Below are positions 25,817 to 35,001 of a stretch of DNA of 64,000 nt, piece by piece. Source of the stretch: an uncultured Eubacterium sp. (GTDB lineage: Bacteria; Bacillota; Clostridia; Lachnospirales; Lachnospiraceae); NCBI GenBank assembly GCA_910589665.1, contig CAJUTR010000012.1, positions 1 through 64,000 on the forward strand, in the 5' to 3' direction. Both the position numbers and the translations under genes were made by a program. Position 1 is the stretch's first letter. Every line of letters starts with the position of its first letter. The notes beneath the pieces were generated by a model that was not told the DNA's origin, did no database searches, and worked only from the letters and a program-made list of their open reading frames with translations.

Positions 25817-26520
25817 GTAATGCGGATAGAGAAAGAGGAATTGTTATGAAACGAACTCGTTTGAAAGATAGGGATCTTCCGTTTTACACGCGGGGAGAAG
25901 AAATTTTTAATATGGTATCCCATATCGTGGGAGGGGCTCTGGCGGTGGCAGCGCTTGTTTTATGCGTCGTCTGTTCGGCACTCAAAGGCGATGCGTGGAG
26001 CGTCGTTGCTTCGGCGATTTACGGTGCGACGATGGTTTTGCTTTATACGATGTCCAGCATTTACCACGGTTTGACGTCGGAGATGGCGAAAAAGGTGTTC
26101 CAGGTCATTGACCACTGCACGATCTATTTCCTTATCGCGGGGACGTATACGCCGATCACGCTGGCGGGGCTGCGGGTAAAGCATCCGGTCGTAGGTTTTG
26201 TCGTATTTGGTATCGTGTGGGCGTGCTGTTTTACGGCGGCTACATTGACGGCGATCGATCTGGAAAGGTATAAAAAGCTGGCGATGATCTGTTATTTGGG
26301 GATGGGGTGGTGTATCGTATTATTCATTCAGCCGACGATCGAACTGCTCGGCGTGGGCGGCATGACGTTTCTTTTGACGGGCGGCGTGGCTTATACGATC
26401 GGCGCGGTGTTATACGGCGTCGGGAAACGGAAAAAGTACATGCACTCCATGTTTCATTTGTTTGTCATCGCGGGGAGCGTGCTTCACTTTTTTATGATTC
26501 TGTTTTATGTGATCTTATGA
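25813..26520 (+). CDS. Haemolysin III / PAQR-family membrane protein
   Basis: A 235-residue protein with seven predicted membrane spans, of the HlyIII (YqfA/TrhA, PAQR-related) family. Family landmarks are the first-span SHIVGGALAV, YTMSSIYHGL, the DHCTIYFLIAGTYTP block and the last HSMFHLFVIAGSVLHFF with conserved histidines, which in PAQR proteins bind a metal. Related proteins have been linked to membrane lipid homeostasis; haemolysis is not implied. ATG 25813 overlaps the upstream stop by 4 nt and has GAGGG. An in-frame ATG at 25846 also has a good ribosome binding site. Confidence 0.9.
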   Translation: MSNADRERGIVMKRTRLKDRDLPFYTRGEEIFNMVSHIVGGALAVAALVLCVVCSALKGDAWSVVASAIYGATMVLLYTMSSIYHGLTSEMAKKVFQVIDHCTIYFLIAGTYTPITLAGLRVKHPVVGFVVFGIVWACCFTAATLTAIDLERYKKLAMICYLGMGWCIVLFIQPTIELLGVGGMTFLLTGGVAYTIGAVLYGVGKRKKYMHSMFHLFVIAGSVLHFFMILFYVIL

Positions 26521-26537
26521 TGATGATTGCGGGAGTT

Positions 26538-26690
26538 GTGAAACAACGGAGCAATCCGGGGCATCCGTTGGGGGCAAAGTCCCTTTTGACCCCAACATCA
26601 TTTTATGATGCGGAGCGAGAGGGACAGTTGTTCCGCGTCTGATGGGGATAACCCCCGACATTATTTTGTTGTGCGCAGGCACAGGAAGGA
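26538..26690. repeat. Structured intergenic element, possible dispersed repeat
   Basis: The gap before fabV contains GTTGGGG (about 26568-26574) facing CCCCAAC (26592-26598), followed by ATCAT/ATGAT. A second GGGG...CCCCC block at about 26644-26656 is followed by a similar ACATTATTTT. It has no good open frame and its two halves resemble each other. I suspect a small mobile palindromic element or a structured leader but cannot confirm copy number. Confidence 0.35.
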
Positions 26691-26698
26691 GTAACGAG

Positions 26699-27871
26699 AT
26701 GGTAGTAGAGCCAAAAGTAAAAGGATTTATCTGTACGACGGCGCATCCGAAAGGCTGTGAGGAGAGTGTCCGCAGACAGATCGAGTGTACGAAACAATAC
26801 CGGGAGGGGGCAGCAGTTCTATCCGAAGTGCCTCAGAAGGTACTTGTGATCGGGTCTTCGACTGGATACGGGTTGGCCTCCCGCATTGCGGTTACATATG
26901 GGTATGGCGCGGACACGATCGGAGTTGCTTTTGAGAAGGAGTCCAATGGAAAACGTACGGCGACGGCGGGCTGGTACAACACGGCGGCATTTGAAGCCTT
27001 TGCGAAAGAAGACGGTTATTATGCAAAATCGTTTAACGGGGATGGCTTTTCTTCGGAGATGAAGGAAAAAGTGATCCAGTGTATCAAGGAGGACTTCGGA
27101 CAAGTCGACATGATCGTTTACAGCATGGCGGCTCCGAGGCGCACAATGCCGGATGGTACGGTCATTTCGTCCGTACTAAAGACCGTCGGGGAACCGTTTA
27201 CGAATAAGACGATCGATCTGCGGTCGAACGAGATCAAAGAAGTAACCGTTCCGGCGGCGAATGAAGATGAGATCCGGGCGACCGTGCAGGTGATGGGCGG
27301 AGAGGACTGGCAGGACTGGATCCGCGTGCTCCACGATGCCGGCGTCATCAAACAGGGTGCTGTCACACTTGCTTATTCCTATATCGGGCCGGTTGTGACA
27401 CATCCGATCTATAAGGATGGTTCGATCGGGCAGGCGAAGAAACATCTCTATGAAACGTCGGCACAGCTGACGAAAGAGTTTGCAGACATAGGCTTGAAAG
27501 CGTACATATCCGTGAATAAAGCGCTTGTAACGCAGTCGAGTGCCGCTATCCCGATCGTGCCGCTCTATATGTCCCTGCTTTACCGGGTCATGAAGGATAC
27601 TGGACTACACGAGGGGTGTATCGAGCAGATGGACCGACTGTTCTTAGATAAATTAGTCGGGGATGTGGAGACGGATGGGGAAGGCAAGATCCGCATGGAT
27701 GATTATGAGATGAGGGCGGACGTTCAGAAAAAGATCGCGGATGTCTGGGAGGACATCGACTCGGAGTCGGTTCAGGAGCTTGCGGATATTGAAGGATTTT
27801 GGGATGAGTTTTACCAGATGTTTGGCTTTCGGTATGACAATGTGGATTATACGGAGGATGTTCAGATATAG
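26699..27871 (+). CDS. fabV: Trans-2-enoyl-CoA/ACP reductase, FabV/TER family
   Basis: A 390-residue NADH-dependent reductase reducing crotonyl-CoA or enoyl-ACP. The N-terminal KVKGFICTTAHPKGCEESV, the nucleotide-binding VLVIGSSTGYGLASRIAVTYG and the active-site Y-x8-K arrangement (PIYKDGSIGQAKKHL) are all typical. Length agrees with the family (about 390-400). The start at ATG 26699 has GGAAGGAG 7 nt upstream; the in-frame ATG at 26642 lies in the structured gap. In this kind of anaerobe it could serve fatty-acid synthesis or butyrate formation; no other genes of either pathway adjoin it. Confidence 0.93.
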   Translation: MVVEPKVKGFICTTAHPKGCEESVRRQIECTKQYREGAAVLSEVPQKVLVIGSSTGYGLASRIAVTYGYGADTIGVAFEKESNGKRTATAGWYNTAAFEAFAKEDGYYAKSFNGDGFSSEMKEKVIQCIKEDFGQVDMIVYSMAAPRRTMPDGTVISSVLKTVGEPFTNKTIDLRSNEIKEVTVPAANEDEIRATVQVMGGEDWQDWIRVLHDAGVIKQGAVTLAYSYIGPVVTHPIYKDGSIGQAKKHLYETSAQLTKEFADIGLKAYISVNKALVTQSSAAIPIVPLYMSLLYRVMKDTGLHEGCIEQMDRLFLDKLVGDVETDGEGKIRMDDYEMRADVQKKIADVWEDIDSESVQELADIEGFWDEFYQMFGFRYDNVDYTEDVQI

Positions 27872-27891
27872 GTAATTCAAAAAGTTGTCAT

Positions 27892-27938
27892 TACCGCGGC
27901 TCTCGTTCCTGATGGGGACAGGAGCCGCGGATTTTTTG
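27892..27938 (+). terminator. Terminator after fabV
   Basis: CCGCGGCTC (27894-27902) pairs with GAGCCGCGG (27922-27930) around a 19-nt loop, then A and six T. It lies between convergent fabV and arcC and directs plus-strand termination. Confidence 0.9.
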
Positions 27939-27941
27939 TAT

Positions 27942-28862
27942 TCAGGCGGATCGGATGATCGTGCCGCATCGTTCTTTGATGGCATCTTTCGCGCACTCTA
28001 AACTGCTGATGATGGCGGTGCGCTCATCTCCGGATGTGACGAATGAGACGCTAGCGTCCACTTTGGGAAGCGTCGTGATCGCGTCGAAATGACCCTCGTC
28101 AATGAGCCGCATCGCCTCGCTGCTGTCAATTTCTCCGATCGGCTTGCCTTCGGTGCAGATCTGCTCGCTCCCTGTGAGGATCAGAAGATGGGAGGCGTCG
28201 AGCATATCAGCTAGTTTGGCCGCTGTATAGTCCTTTTCGATGACGGCGCTCGCGCCTTTGAGCCGGGTTCCCTGTTCCATCACTGGAATTCCACCGCCGC
28301 CGGCGGCGATGACGATCTGTCCGGTTTCTACGAGTGTTCGAATGGCATCGATTTCATAAATGTCGATCGGTCGCGGGGAGGCAATGATTCGCCGGTAGCC
28401 GTCAGCTTCCTTTACGACGTGGTTTCCCTTTTCTTCCTCGGCCTCGGCTTCCGCTTCGCTCATATATCGGCCGATGACTTTGGTGGGGCGGTTGAATGCC
28501 TTGTCAAACGGATCGACGCGTACTTGTGTGATGACGGTGGAAACCGGTTTGAAGAGGCCGCGGTTTAAAAGCTCGGTGCGGATGGCGTTCTGTAAGTCAT
28601 ATCCGATGTATCCCTGGCTCATCGCGCCGCACAGTGACATCGGCGCCACGGTATAGCGGTGGTCGAGCCTGGCAAATTCCGTCATGGCGGTTTGGATCAT
28701 ACCGACCTGAGGGCCATTGCTGTGAGTGATGGCGATTTCATATTTTTCTTCTGCCAGATCGGCAATAGATGCTGCTGCTTTTGCTACGTTTTTCTTTTGT
28801 TCCGGGAATGTCTCACCAAACGCATTCCGACCGAGGGCGACGACGATTCGTTTTTTGTCCAT
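27942..28862 (-). CDS. arcC: Carbamate kinase
   Basis: The 306-residue protein makes ATP from carbamoyl phosphate and ADP (arginine deiminase pathway or related purine/agmatine catabolism). Family motifs: VVALGRNAFG at the N-terminus (most relatives have GGNA; here Arg replaces the first Gly), THSNGPQVG, the LCGAMSQGYIGY block, SPRPIDI, AAGGGGIPV, KDYTAAKLA and LTGSEQI. The start is ATG at 28862, where AGAGG lies upstream on the minus strand; an in-frame ATG at 28904 is less likely. It is transcribed alone from its own promoter, and no arcA or arcB is in the window. Confidence 0.94.
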   Translation of the reverse strand: MDKKRIVVALGRNAFGETFPEQKKNVAKAAASIADLAEEKYEIAITHSNGPQVGMIQTAMTEFARLDHRYTVAPMSLCGAMSQGYIGYDLQNAIRTELLNRGLFKPVSTVITQVRVDPFDKAFNRPTKVIGRYMSEAEAEAEEEKGNHVVKEADGYRRIIASPRPIDIYEIDAIRTLVETGQIVIAAGGGGIPVMEQGTRLKGASAVIEKDYTAAKLADMLDASHLLILTGSEQICTEGKPIGEIDSSEAMRLIDEGHFDAITTLPKVDASVSFVTSGDERTAIISSLECAKDAIKERCGTIIRSA

Positions 28863-28915
28863 ATCATTACCTCTTTTCTGTCTCGTTTCCTTACCATGTT
28901 TCAATCCCTTATTTC

Positions 28916-28944
28916 AGTATAGCAAATTTAGGTCAAACAATCAA
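28916..28944 (-). promoter_or_regulatory. Promoter of arcC (minus strand)
   Basis: On the minus strand TTGATT (28944-28939) and TATACT (28921-28916) are 17 nt apart, 54 nt before the arcC start. Confidence 0.6.
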
Positions 28945-28999
28945 TCATGGAAATGAGATCCAAATTGTATATCTTTTCGAATGGGTTTGAAAAAAAGGA

Positions 29000-29028
29000 T
29001 TGTTTCCTGAGTTTCAATGAGATATACT
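29000..29028 (+). promoter_or_regulatory. Promoter of the YesN/YesM-like two-component operon
   Basis: TTGTTT (29000-29005), 17 nt, TATACT (29023-29028). GTTTCA (29011-29016) and TGAAAC (29039-29044) form an inverted repeat around the -10 box, a possible operator. Confidence 0.6.
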
Positions 29029-29069
29029 ATATTCATATATGAAACGATAATGTTTGAAAGCAGGAGACG

Positions 29070-30692
29070 ATGAAAGAGCAAATGGTTAAGGTGTTTTTAG
29101 TAGAAGATGAAATCGTGATCCGTGACGGAATCAAAAACAGCATTAAATGGGAGAAGGAGGGATATGAGTTTGTCGGCGAGGCAGGCGATGGGGAACTGGC
29201 ATACCCGATGATCCTGAAAAAACGGCCGGACATTCTCATAACGGATATCAAGATGCCGTTTATGGACGGATTGGAATTAAGCCGACTTGTAAAGCAGGAA
29301 CTTCCCGATATCAAAATCCTGATCCTGAGCGGATATGATGAATTTGGATACGCGAGAGAGGCGATCCGGATCGGGGTGGCGGAATATCTCCTAAAGCCGG
29401 TGTCGTCTACCAAATTGTTAGAGGTGCTGCATGGCTTCACCTCTGCTATCGTGCAGGAGAGAAAGGAAAAAGAGCTGCTCCGCAAATACGAAGCGGACAT
29501 GCTCGAAAATAGGGAATACCAAAAAGATGAATTCTTAAATCGTATTTTAACACAAAGTTTATCCGTAACTGAGATACTGGCGCAGGCAAAGGCATTGTCG
29601 ATGGATCTAAGTGCCCAGTTATATAATACGATCCTTTTAGAGGTGGCCGGCATATCCGCTGTGGAGGGAAGTAAGGGGGGAAACATGCTGACCGCAATCG
29701 AGGCGGCGGTCGAAGATCAAGATGGGTTGTATTCATTTCGGCGCAGTATGGAGAGCTGGATGATCCTCTGTCTTGCGGAGGACTCGGAGCAGATGGAACA
29801 GAAGATACAATCCGTTGAAGAGTGCATAAAGAGCGTATTGGACAGCTGTCCGGTGCAGACGGAGTATTTTGGCGCTGCTGGGCGTCCCGTTTCCCGTATC
29901 CGAGAGTTAAAGGAGTCGGTAGCAGGGGCGGAGAGTGTATTTTCGTGCCGCTATCTCAAAGAGTGGAATCAGATCGTGCGCAGTGAGGAAATGCCGGATA
30001 ATGACTCTGAGAACTCGGAGTTAAATGTCGGTTCGCTGGAAGTCGGCAAGTTGGATCGCAAAATATTAGAAGGTTTTTTAAAGACCGGGCTGCGAGGACA
30101 GGCTTCTTCGTTTACGGATGAGTATTTCGTAAGTCTCGGAGAGAAAAATATACAATCCCTGCTGTTCCGGCAGTATGTGACAATGGACGCGTATCTGACG
30201 GCGGTAAGCGTGCTTGAGTCGATCGGATATGATTCGGATGAATTTGTAGCAAGGTGCGGCGATTTTAAAGATATGGAAAGCGTCTTTCAAACGGTGGAGC
30301 ATACGAAGAAATACCTGACCCATCTCATTGAAACGACGATCGATTTCCGGGAAGCCGTTTCCAAGGGCACGTATAGCACGCTTCTGAAAGCTGCAAGGAG
30401 TTACATTGAACAAAATTTTGATAATGAGGAAATATCGCTCAACACCGTTGCTTCCACCGTGAATTTGAGTCCCAACTATTTCAGCACGGTGTTCAGTCAG
30501 GAGATGGGGATGACGTTTATCGAGTATTTAACGCGCGTGCGGATGGAAAAGGCAAAAGAGCTTCTGCGCAGTTCTTCAATGAAGACATCGGAAATCGCTT
30601 TTGCGGTCGGTTATAAAGATTCCCATTATTTTAGTTATCTGTTTAAGAAAACACAACATTGTACGCCGAGGGAATTTAAGTCTCAGATATAG
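29070..30692 (+). CDS. AraC-type response regulator (YesN family)
   Basis: A 540-residue response regulator. The receiver domain (about 6-125) has the acidic pair in VFLVEDE, phospho-acceptor Asp59 in ILITDIKMPFMDG and the lysine of EYLLKPVS. A long linker (about 140-430) has no recognised fold. The C-terminal AraC double helix-turn-helix (about 435-540) includes VNLSPNYFSTVFSQEMGMTF and the ending KTSEIAFAVGYKDSHYFSYLFKK. This family pairs with HAMP-type sensor kinases next to sugar transporters, and here the kinase gene follows after 15 nt and a sugar ABC system after it. AGGAGA precedes the ATG. It is probably a regulator of the binding-protein and ABC genes. Confidence 0.93.
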   Translation: MKEQMVKVFLVEDEIVIRDGIKNSIKWEKEGYEFVGEAGDGELAYPMILKKRPDILITDIKMPFMDGLELSRLVKQELPDIKILILSGYDEFGYAREAIRIGVAEYLLKPVSSTKLLEVLHGFTSAIVQERKEKELLRKYEADMLENREYQKDEFLNRILTQSLSVTEILAQAKALSMDLSAQLYNTILLEVAGISAVEGSKGGNMLTAIEAAVEDQDGLYSFRRSMESWMILCLAEDSEQMEQKIQSVEECIKSVLDSCPVQTEYFGAAGRPVSRIRELKESVAGAESVFSCRYLKEWNQIVRSEEMPDNDSENSELNVGSLEVGKLDRKILEGFLKTGLRGQASSFTDEYFVSLGEKNIQSLLFRQYVTMDAYLTAVSVLESIGYDSDEFVARCGDFKDMESVFQTVEHTKKYLTHLIETTIDFREAVSKGTYSTLLKAARSYIEQNFDNEEISLNTVASTVNLSPNYFSTVFSQEMGMTFIEYLTRVRMEKAKELLRSSSMKTSEIAFAVGYKDSHYFSYLFKKTQHCTPREFKSQI

Positions 30693-30707
30693 AGGGGAGG
30701 CTGGTCT

Positions 30708-32150
30708 GTGAAAAAGGGATCTCCATTAAAAAGACGCCTTCGTATGCTTTTGGCCGTCTGCTTTGTTCCGCTCGCCGTCATGGTCGTATATCTGATCTTT
30801 ACGATGTACCGGTTTTCGGACCGCTATGACGCGATCGGGGAAAATATTGCCGTGGCAAATAAATATAACATTAAGTTCAAGGAAGACATCGATTATATAA
30901 TGTATATTATCGTGGTGAATTCGGAACGTGCCGGAGAACTGGCGGATACCGAGAGCTCCCATGCGATGATCAATGAGGCGAGATGGGCGTTCCAGACCTT
31001 GTACGATCAGACCGAACAGGAGTATCCGCGGACGCAGCTTGGGAGGATCCTGCAATGTTTGGACACGCTTGAGGACCGTGTGTCCGAGATCGAGCAGGAT
31101 GCGCTCGTGACAGGATATTATGAAAAAAATATGGAGCGCCTGGATGTCAATATCCGCATCCTGACAGAATTGATCCAGGAGCAGATCCAAAAGTATATTT
31201 ATTATCAGGCGGCAGACCTCGAAGTGGTGAGGGAGGGAATCCGTCTGGATATGAACCGTGCGGTTCAGGTCGTTGGCATCATGCTCGTGGGGATCATCGC
31301 AGCGGCGCTGCTCATCAGCCGGCGGATCATGACGCAGATCACAAAACCGATACACCGGCTCTGCGAGATGGCTAAAATGGCCGGAAGCGGCGATTTTGGA
31401 GTCCGCGTTCAGGAAGAGAACGCCGATGAGCTGGCGCTGCTCAGTGCGAGCTTTAACCAGATGGTAGAGCGCGTGGGGGAACTGATCGAGGGGATACGGA
31501 TGGAACAGCGGAATCTCAAAGTGACTGAGCTGAAACTGCTCCAGGCACAGATCAACCCGCATTTCCTATATAATACGCTGGACGCGATCATATGGCTTGC
31601 CGAGGCGGAAGAAAAGGAACATGTTGTACGTATGGTAACGTCGCTTTCTGATTTTTTCCGCACCACGCTCAGCAAGGGGCGTGACTATGTGTCGATCCGG
31701 GACGAGGAGACGCATATAAAGAGTTATCTGCAGATCCAGCAGTTCCGCTATCGTGATATATTGGAGTACGAGATCCGGATTCCGGAGGAATTGTACGATT
31801 GTCAGATATTAAAGCTGACGCTGCAGCCGCTCGTGGAAAATGCGCTGTATCATGGCTTAAAAAATAAAAGAAGGCTCGGTCATATTTCTGTTTCAGGAGA
31901 GCGGGTGGGAGAAACGGTTGTTCTCCGTGTCTATGACGACGGGAAGGGGCTGAATGCCGAGCGGCTTGCGTATGTGAGAAAACTAATCCGAGGGGAAGTA
32001 GAAGATTCTGACACCCCGTCCGGATTTGGTCTCTTTAACGTCGAGCAGAGGATCCGCCTGAATTACGGAACGGCATATGGAATCGAGCTAAACAGTGTTT
32101 ATGGAGAGTGGACGGAAGTGACTGTCACGATACCTGTCGTAAAAAAATAA
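30708..32150 (+). CDS. YesM-type sensor histidine kinase
   Basis: A 480-residue membrane kinase with transmembrane segments at about 11-33 and 187-204 enclosing an extracellular sensor of about 150 residues. A HAMP domain (about 205-258) is followed by the His_kinase motif LLQAQINPHFLYNTLD, with the phospho-accepting His285. The HATPase region has LTLQPLVENALYHGLK and DDGKGL, with GFGLFNVEQRI. The GTG start at 30708 has GGGGAGG upstream. It is the partner of the YesN-like regulator just upstream. The extracellular domain could sense a sugar directly or a binding protein. Confidence 0.92.
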   Translation: MKKGSPLKRRLRMLLAVCFVPLAVMVVYLIFTMYRFSDRYDAIGENIAVANKYNIKFKEDIDYIMYIIVVNSERAGELADTESSHAMINEARWAFQTLYDQTEQEYPRTQLGRILQCLDTLEDRVSEIEQDALVTGYYEKNMERLDVNIRILTELIQEQIQKYIYYQAADLEVVREGIRLDMNRAVQVVGIMLVGIIAAALLISRRIMTQITKPIHRLCEMAKMAGSGDFGVRVQEENADELALLSASFNQMVERVGELIEGIRMEQRNLKVTELKLLQAQINPHFLYNTLDAIIWLAEAEEKEHVVRMVTSLSDFFRTTLSKGRDYVSIRDEETHIKSYLQIQQFRYRDILEYEIRIPEELYDCQILKLTLQPLVENALYHGLKNKRRLGHISVSGERVGETVVLRVYDDGKGLNAERLAYVRKLIRGEVEDSDTPSGFGLFNVEQRIRLNYGTAYGIELNSVYGEWTEVTVTIPVVKK

Positions 32151-32306
32151 ACTTTTTTGATAAAAAATCTTACTTTTTAACTAGACAAATGTATTTTTAG
32201 TAAAAAAACATACATAATCCCAAAGTATTTCCGTATTTTTTTGAAACAAATTCATGTATGCTATTTACATAGCCGAGAGGCAAAAAAAGACAGGAGGAAT
32301 TATTCA

Positions 32307-33350
32307 ATGAAAAGAAAACTCATTAGCGTATTGTTGTGCGTAGCAATGATGACATTTATGCTTGCTGGATGTGGTGATACAGGAAGCAGCGATGATGCAA
32401 ACAACTCGAGCAGCAATAGCGCGAACTCGTCACAGGATGACAGCAACGGTGGAGACGATAGCAGCAGTAAGATGATTAAGGTTGGTATTATCAACAACGA
32501 TCCGAACGAGTCTGGTTATCGTACAGCGAACGACAAGGACTTGAAAAAGACCTTCACGAAGGAAAACGGATATGACGCATCTTTCTCTTACAGCAAAAAG
32601 AACGATGAGCAGATCGGATTTGCTAAGAAGATGATTCAGGATGGCGTTGAGTATCTTCTTCTTTCCGCAGCTGACACTGCTGGTTGGGATTCCACATTGA
32701 AGGAAGCTAAGGATGCAGGCGTAAGAGTAATCCTGTATGACCGTATTGTTGATGCAGATGAGAACCTTTATGAAGCAGGTATCGTTTCTGACATGGACGC
32801 AGAAGGCGCAAGAGCTGTGGATTGGCTGAAAAATCAGAACCTTGAAAAATATGAGATCATTCATATCCAGGGTGAGATGGGTAGTGCCGCACAGCGTGGA
32901 CGTACAGGTGCCCTTCAGACAGAAGTTGACTCGAATGACAAGTGGACACTTGTGGCACAGCAGGGCGCTGAGTGGAACGCTGAGAAAGCACAGCAGGTTG
33001 TACAGTCTGTGATCGACGCTAAGAAAACTTTCAATGTAATCTATGCAGAGAATGACGATATGGCAAAAGGTGCAGTAGCAGCACTTGATAAAGCTAACAT
33101 CTCGCATGGTCCTGGTAAAGACGTAATCGTTATGGGCTTTGACTGCAATAAGTACGCACTTGAGAATGTCCTTAATAAAGAGTGGAACTATGACGGACAG
33201 TGTAATCCGTTCCAGGGATCCTATCTTGATGACGAAATCAAAAAGCTTGAGGCAGGCGAAACGATTGCTGAGAAGAAGATTATTTTGGAAGAGAAATATT
33301 TTGATTCTGACAACATTACTCAGGAAGACATTGATAAGTATGGAATCTAA
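32307..33350 (+). CDS. Sugar-binding lipoprotein of ABC transporter (first of two)
   Basis: A 347-residue periplasmic-binding-type lipoprotein (family 1, ribose/galactose-like). The signal peptide ends with the lipobox LAGC (Cys22), followed by a Ser/Asn/Asp-rich linker to about residue 50. The binding fold begins KMIKVGIINNDPNESGYRTA and contains AADTAGWDSTLKEAKDAGVRVILYDR and YAENDDMAKGAVAALDKA, typical of ribose-class proteins. GGAGG precedes ATG 32307; an upstream in-frame ATG at 32241 falls in the promoter region. The AT-rich gap before it (about 155 nt) probably holds activator sites for the YesN-like regulator. A hairpin separates it from the ATPase gene. Confidence 0.92.
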   Translation: MKRKLISVLLCVAMMTFMLAGCGDTGSSDDANNSSSNSANSSQDDSNGGDDSSSKMIKVGIINNDPNESGYRTANDKDLKKTFTKENGYDASFSYSKKNDEQIGFAKKMIQDGVEYLLLSAADTAGWDSTLKEAKDAGVRVILYDRIVDADENLYEAGIVSDMDAEGARAVDWLKNQNLEKYEIIHIQGEMGSAAQRGRTGALQTEVDSNDKWTLVAQQGAEWNAEKAQQVVQSVIDAKKTFNVIYAENDDMAKGAVAALDKANISHGPGKDVIVMGFDCNKYALENVLNKEWNYDGQCNPFQGSYLDDEIKKLEAGETIAEKKIILEEKYFDSDNITQEDIDKYGI

Positions 33351-33405
33351 GCAGTAGGATTGTGTTACAATCATTGCTAAGTAGTACTTAAAGTTTGAAA
33401 TCATT

Positions 33406-33457
33406 AAAGTGCGGCGCGGCGTAACTGAGAATTCATACGCTTACACCGCACTTTTTT
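33406..33457 (+). terminator. Attenuator-like terminator between binding protein and ABC ATPase
   Basis: AAAGTGCGG (33406-33414) pairs with CCGCACTTT (33446-33454). An inner GCGTA/TACGC stem lies at 33419-33423 and 33436-33440, and a T-run follows at 33452-33457. It would reduce read-through, giving more binding protein than membrane parts, a common arrangement. Confidence 0.8.
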
Positions 33458-33486
33458 GGAAATATCTTTAGGGGGTGAACACACTA

Positions 33487-35001
33487 GTGAAAGAACATGC
33501 AGTATTGGAAATGAGAAACATATACAAAAGTTTCCCCGGAGTACGAGCACTTCAAAATGTGGATTTCACACTGTGCGAAGGTGAGATCCATGCTTTGATG
33601 GGTGAAAATGGAGCAGGAAAATCTACATTGATCAAAGTTTTGACCGGAGTTTATGGAAAAGATGAAGGTGACATTTTTCTGAAGGGGAATCAAGGAGCGG
33701 TTGCGATCCATTCACCACAGGATGCGCAAAAACTCGGGATCAGTACCGTGTATCAGGAGATCACGCTTTGTCCAAATCTTTCTGTGGCGGAAAACATGTA
33801 TATTGGCCGGACGGCTGGTATCGGTCAGAACTGGAGAAAGATGAACCGGGATGCAGATAGGATTTTGAAAGCACTGGATATACCGGCAAAAGCGACACAG
33901 CAGCTCGGAAGCTGCTCGCTTGCCGTTCAGCAGATGGTAGCGATCGCCCGTGCGGTAGATATGGACTGCAAAGTGCTGATCCTGGATGAGCCGACTTCTT
34001 CGCTCGATGATTCTGAAGTACAGAAACTGTTCGGGTTGATGCGTGATTTGCGTGAAAAAGGAGTGGGTATCATCTTTGTGACACACTTTTTGGATCAGGT
34101 GTATGAGGTGTGCGACAAGATTACGGTGCTGCGCGACGGGCAGCTTGTTGGTGAGTATGAGATTGAGAACCTGCCGCGTGTACAGCTGGTTTCTAAGATG
34201 CTCGGCAAAGAGATGGATGATATGTCAGACATCAAGGGGGATCAGGCAGTGTATGAAGATGACGGGTCGGCGCCTGTTATTGATGCCAAAGACCTTGTCA
34301 GTAATGCAGGGATCAAGCCGTTTGATTTCCATATCAAAAAGGGCGAGGTCAATGGATTTACAGGTCTGCTCGGTTCTGGAAGGAGCGAGTGCGTCCGCGC
34401 TATCTTCGGTGCTGATAGAGTTCTTGGTGGAACAGTGAAAATTAACGGAAAACAGGTAAAGATTTCGAAGCCGATCCATGCGATGAAGCAAGGTATTGCA
34501 TATCTTCCTGAGGATCGTAAACTGGACGGTATCGTAGGGGATCTTTCGGTACGGGATAATATCATACTTGCTTCTCAGGTGTTGAAAGGGTTCTGTAAAC
34601 CGTATTCAAAGAAAGAGGCAAACAAACTTGCGGATGAATATATCAAGCTGCTGGCGATAAAAACAGCTTCTGCCGATACGCCGATCAAGGCGCTTTCCGG
34701 TGGAAACCAGCAGAAGGTGATCGTTGCCCGCTGGTTGCTCACACATCCAGATTATCTGATCCTGGATGAGCCGACACGAGGAATCGATGTTGGAACGAAA
34801 GTGGATATCCAGAAGTTGGTGCTGAAGCTTGCTTCCGGTGGTATGAGTATTACGTTTATTTCTTCTGAGACGGATGAGATGCTCCGTACGTGTTCGCGTC
34901 TCATTGTCATGAGAGACCGCAAGGTGGTAGGCGAACTTTCAGGAGATGATTTGACTCAGAATAAGATCATGAGTACGATTGCGGGAGGTGGCGAACAGTA
35001 A
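33487..35001 (+). CDS. Sugar ABC transporter, double ATPase subunit (MglA/RbsA/YtfR type)
   Basis: A 504-residue protein with two fused ATPase domains. The first has Walker A GENGAGKST (39-47), QQMVAIARAV and LILDEPTSSLDDSEV. The second starts near residue 255, has the weaker GLLGSGRSEC P-loop usual for this family, then LSGGNQQKVIVARWL and LILDEPTRGIDVGTK. It energises sugar import with the two permeases downstream. The GTG start at 33487 is chosen because GGGGGTG lies 9 nt upstream; the GTG at 33475 is part of that same ribosome binding region. Its stop codon TAA shares its last base with the permease ATG. Confidence 0.95.
   Translation: MKEHAVLEMRNIYKSFPGVRALQNVDFTLCEGEIHALMGENGAGKSTLIKVLTGVYGKDEGDIFLKGNQGAVAIHSPQDAQKLGISTVYQEITLCPNLSVAENMYIGRTAGIGQNWRKMNRDADRILKALDIPAKATQQLGSCSLAVQQMVAIARAVDMDCKVLILDEPTSSLDDSEVQKLFGLMRDLREKGVGIIFVTHFLDQVYEVCDKITVLRDGQLVGEYEIENLPRVQLVSKMLGKEMDDMSDIKGDQAVYEDDGSAPVIDAKDLVSNAGIKPFDFHIKKGEVNGFTGLLGSGRSECVRAIFGADRVLGGTVKINGKQVKISKPIHAMKQGIAYLPEDRKLDGIVGDLSVRDNIILASQVLKGFCKPYSKKEANKLADEYIKLLAIKTASADTPIKALSGGNQQKVIVARWLLTHPDYLILDEPTRGIDVGTKVDIQKLVLKLASGGMSITFISSETDEMLRTCSRLIVMRDRKVVGELSGDDLTQNKIMSTIAGGGEQ

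Noticed and set aside
32151..32306. Promoter and catabolite-control site before the first sugar-binding protein
   Set aside because: TTGAAA at 32241 lacks a good -10 at proper spacing, and ATGTA/TACAT at 32254-32270 does not match a cre site. An activator-dependent promoter is likely but could not be placed.
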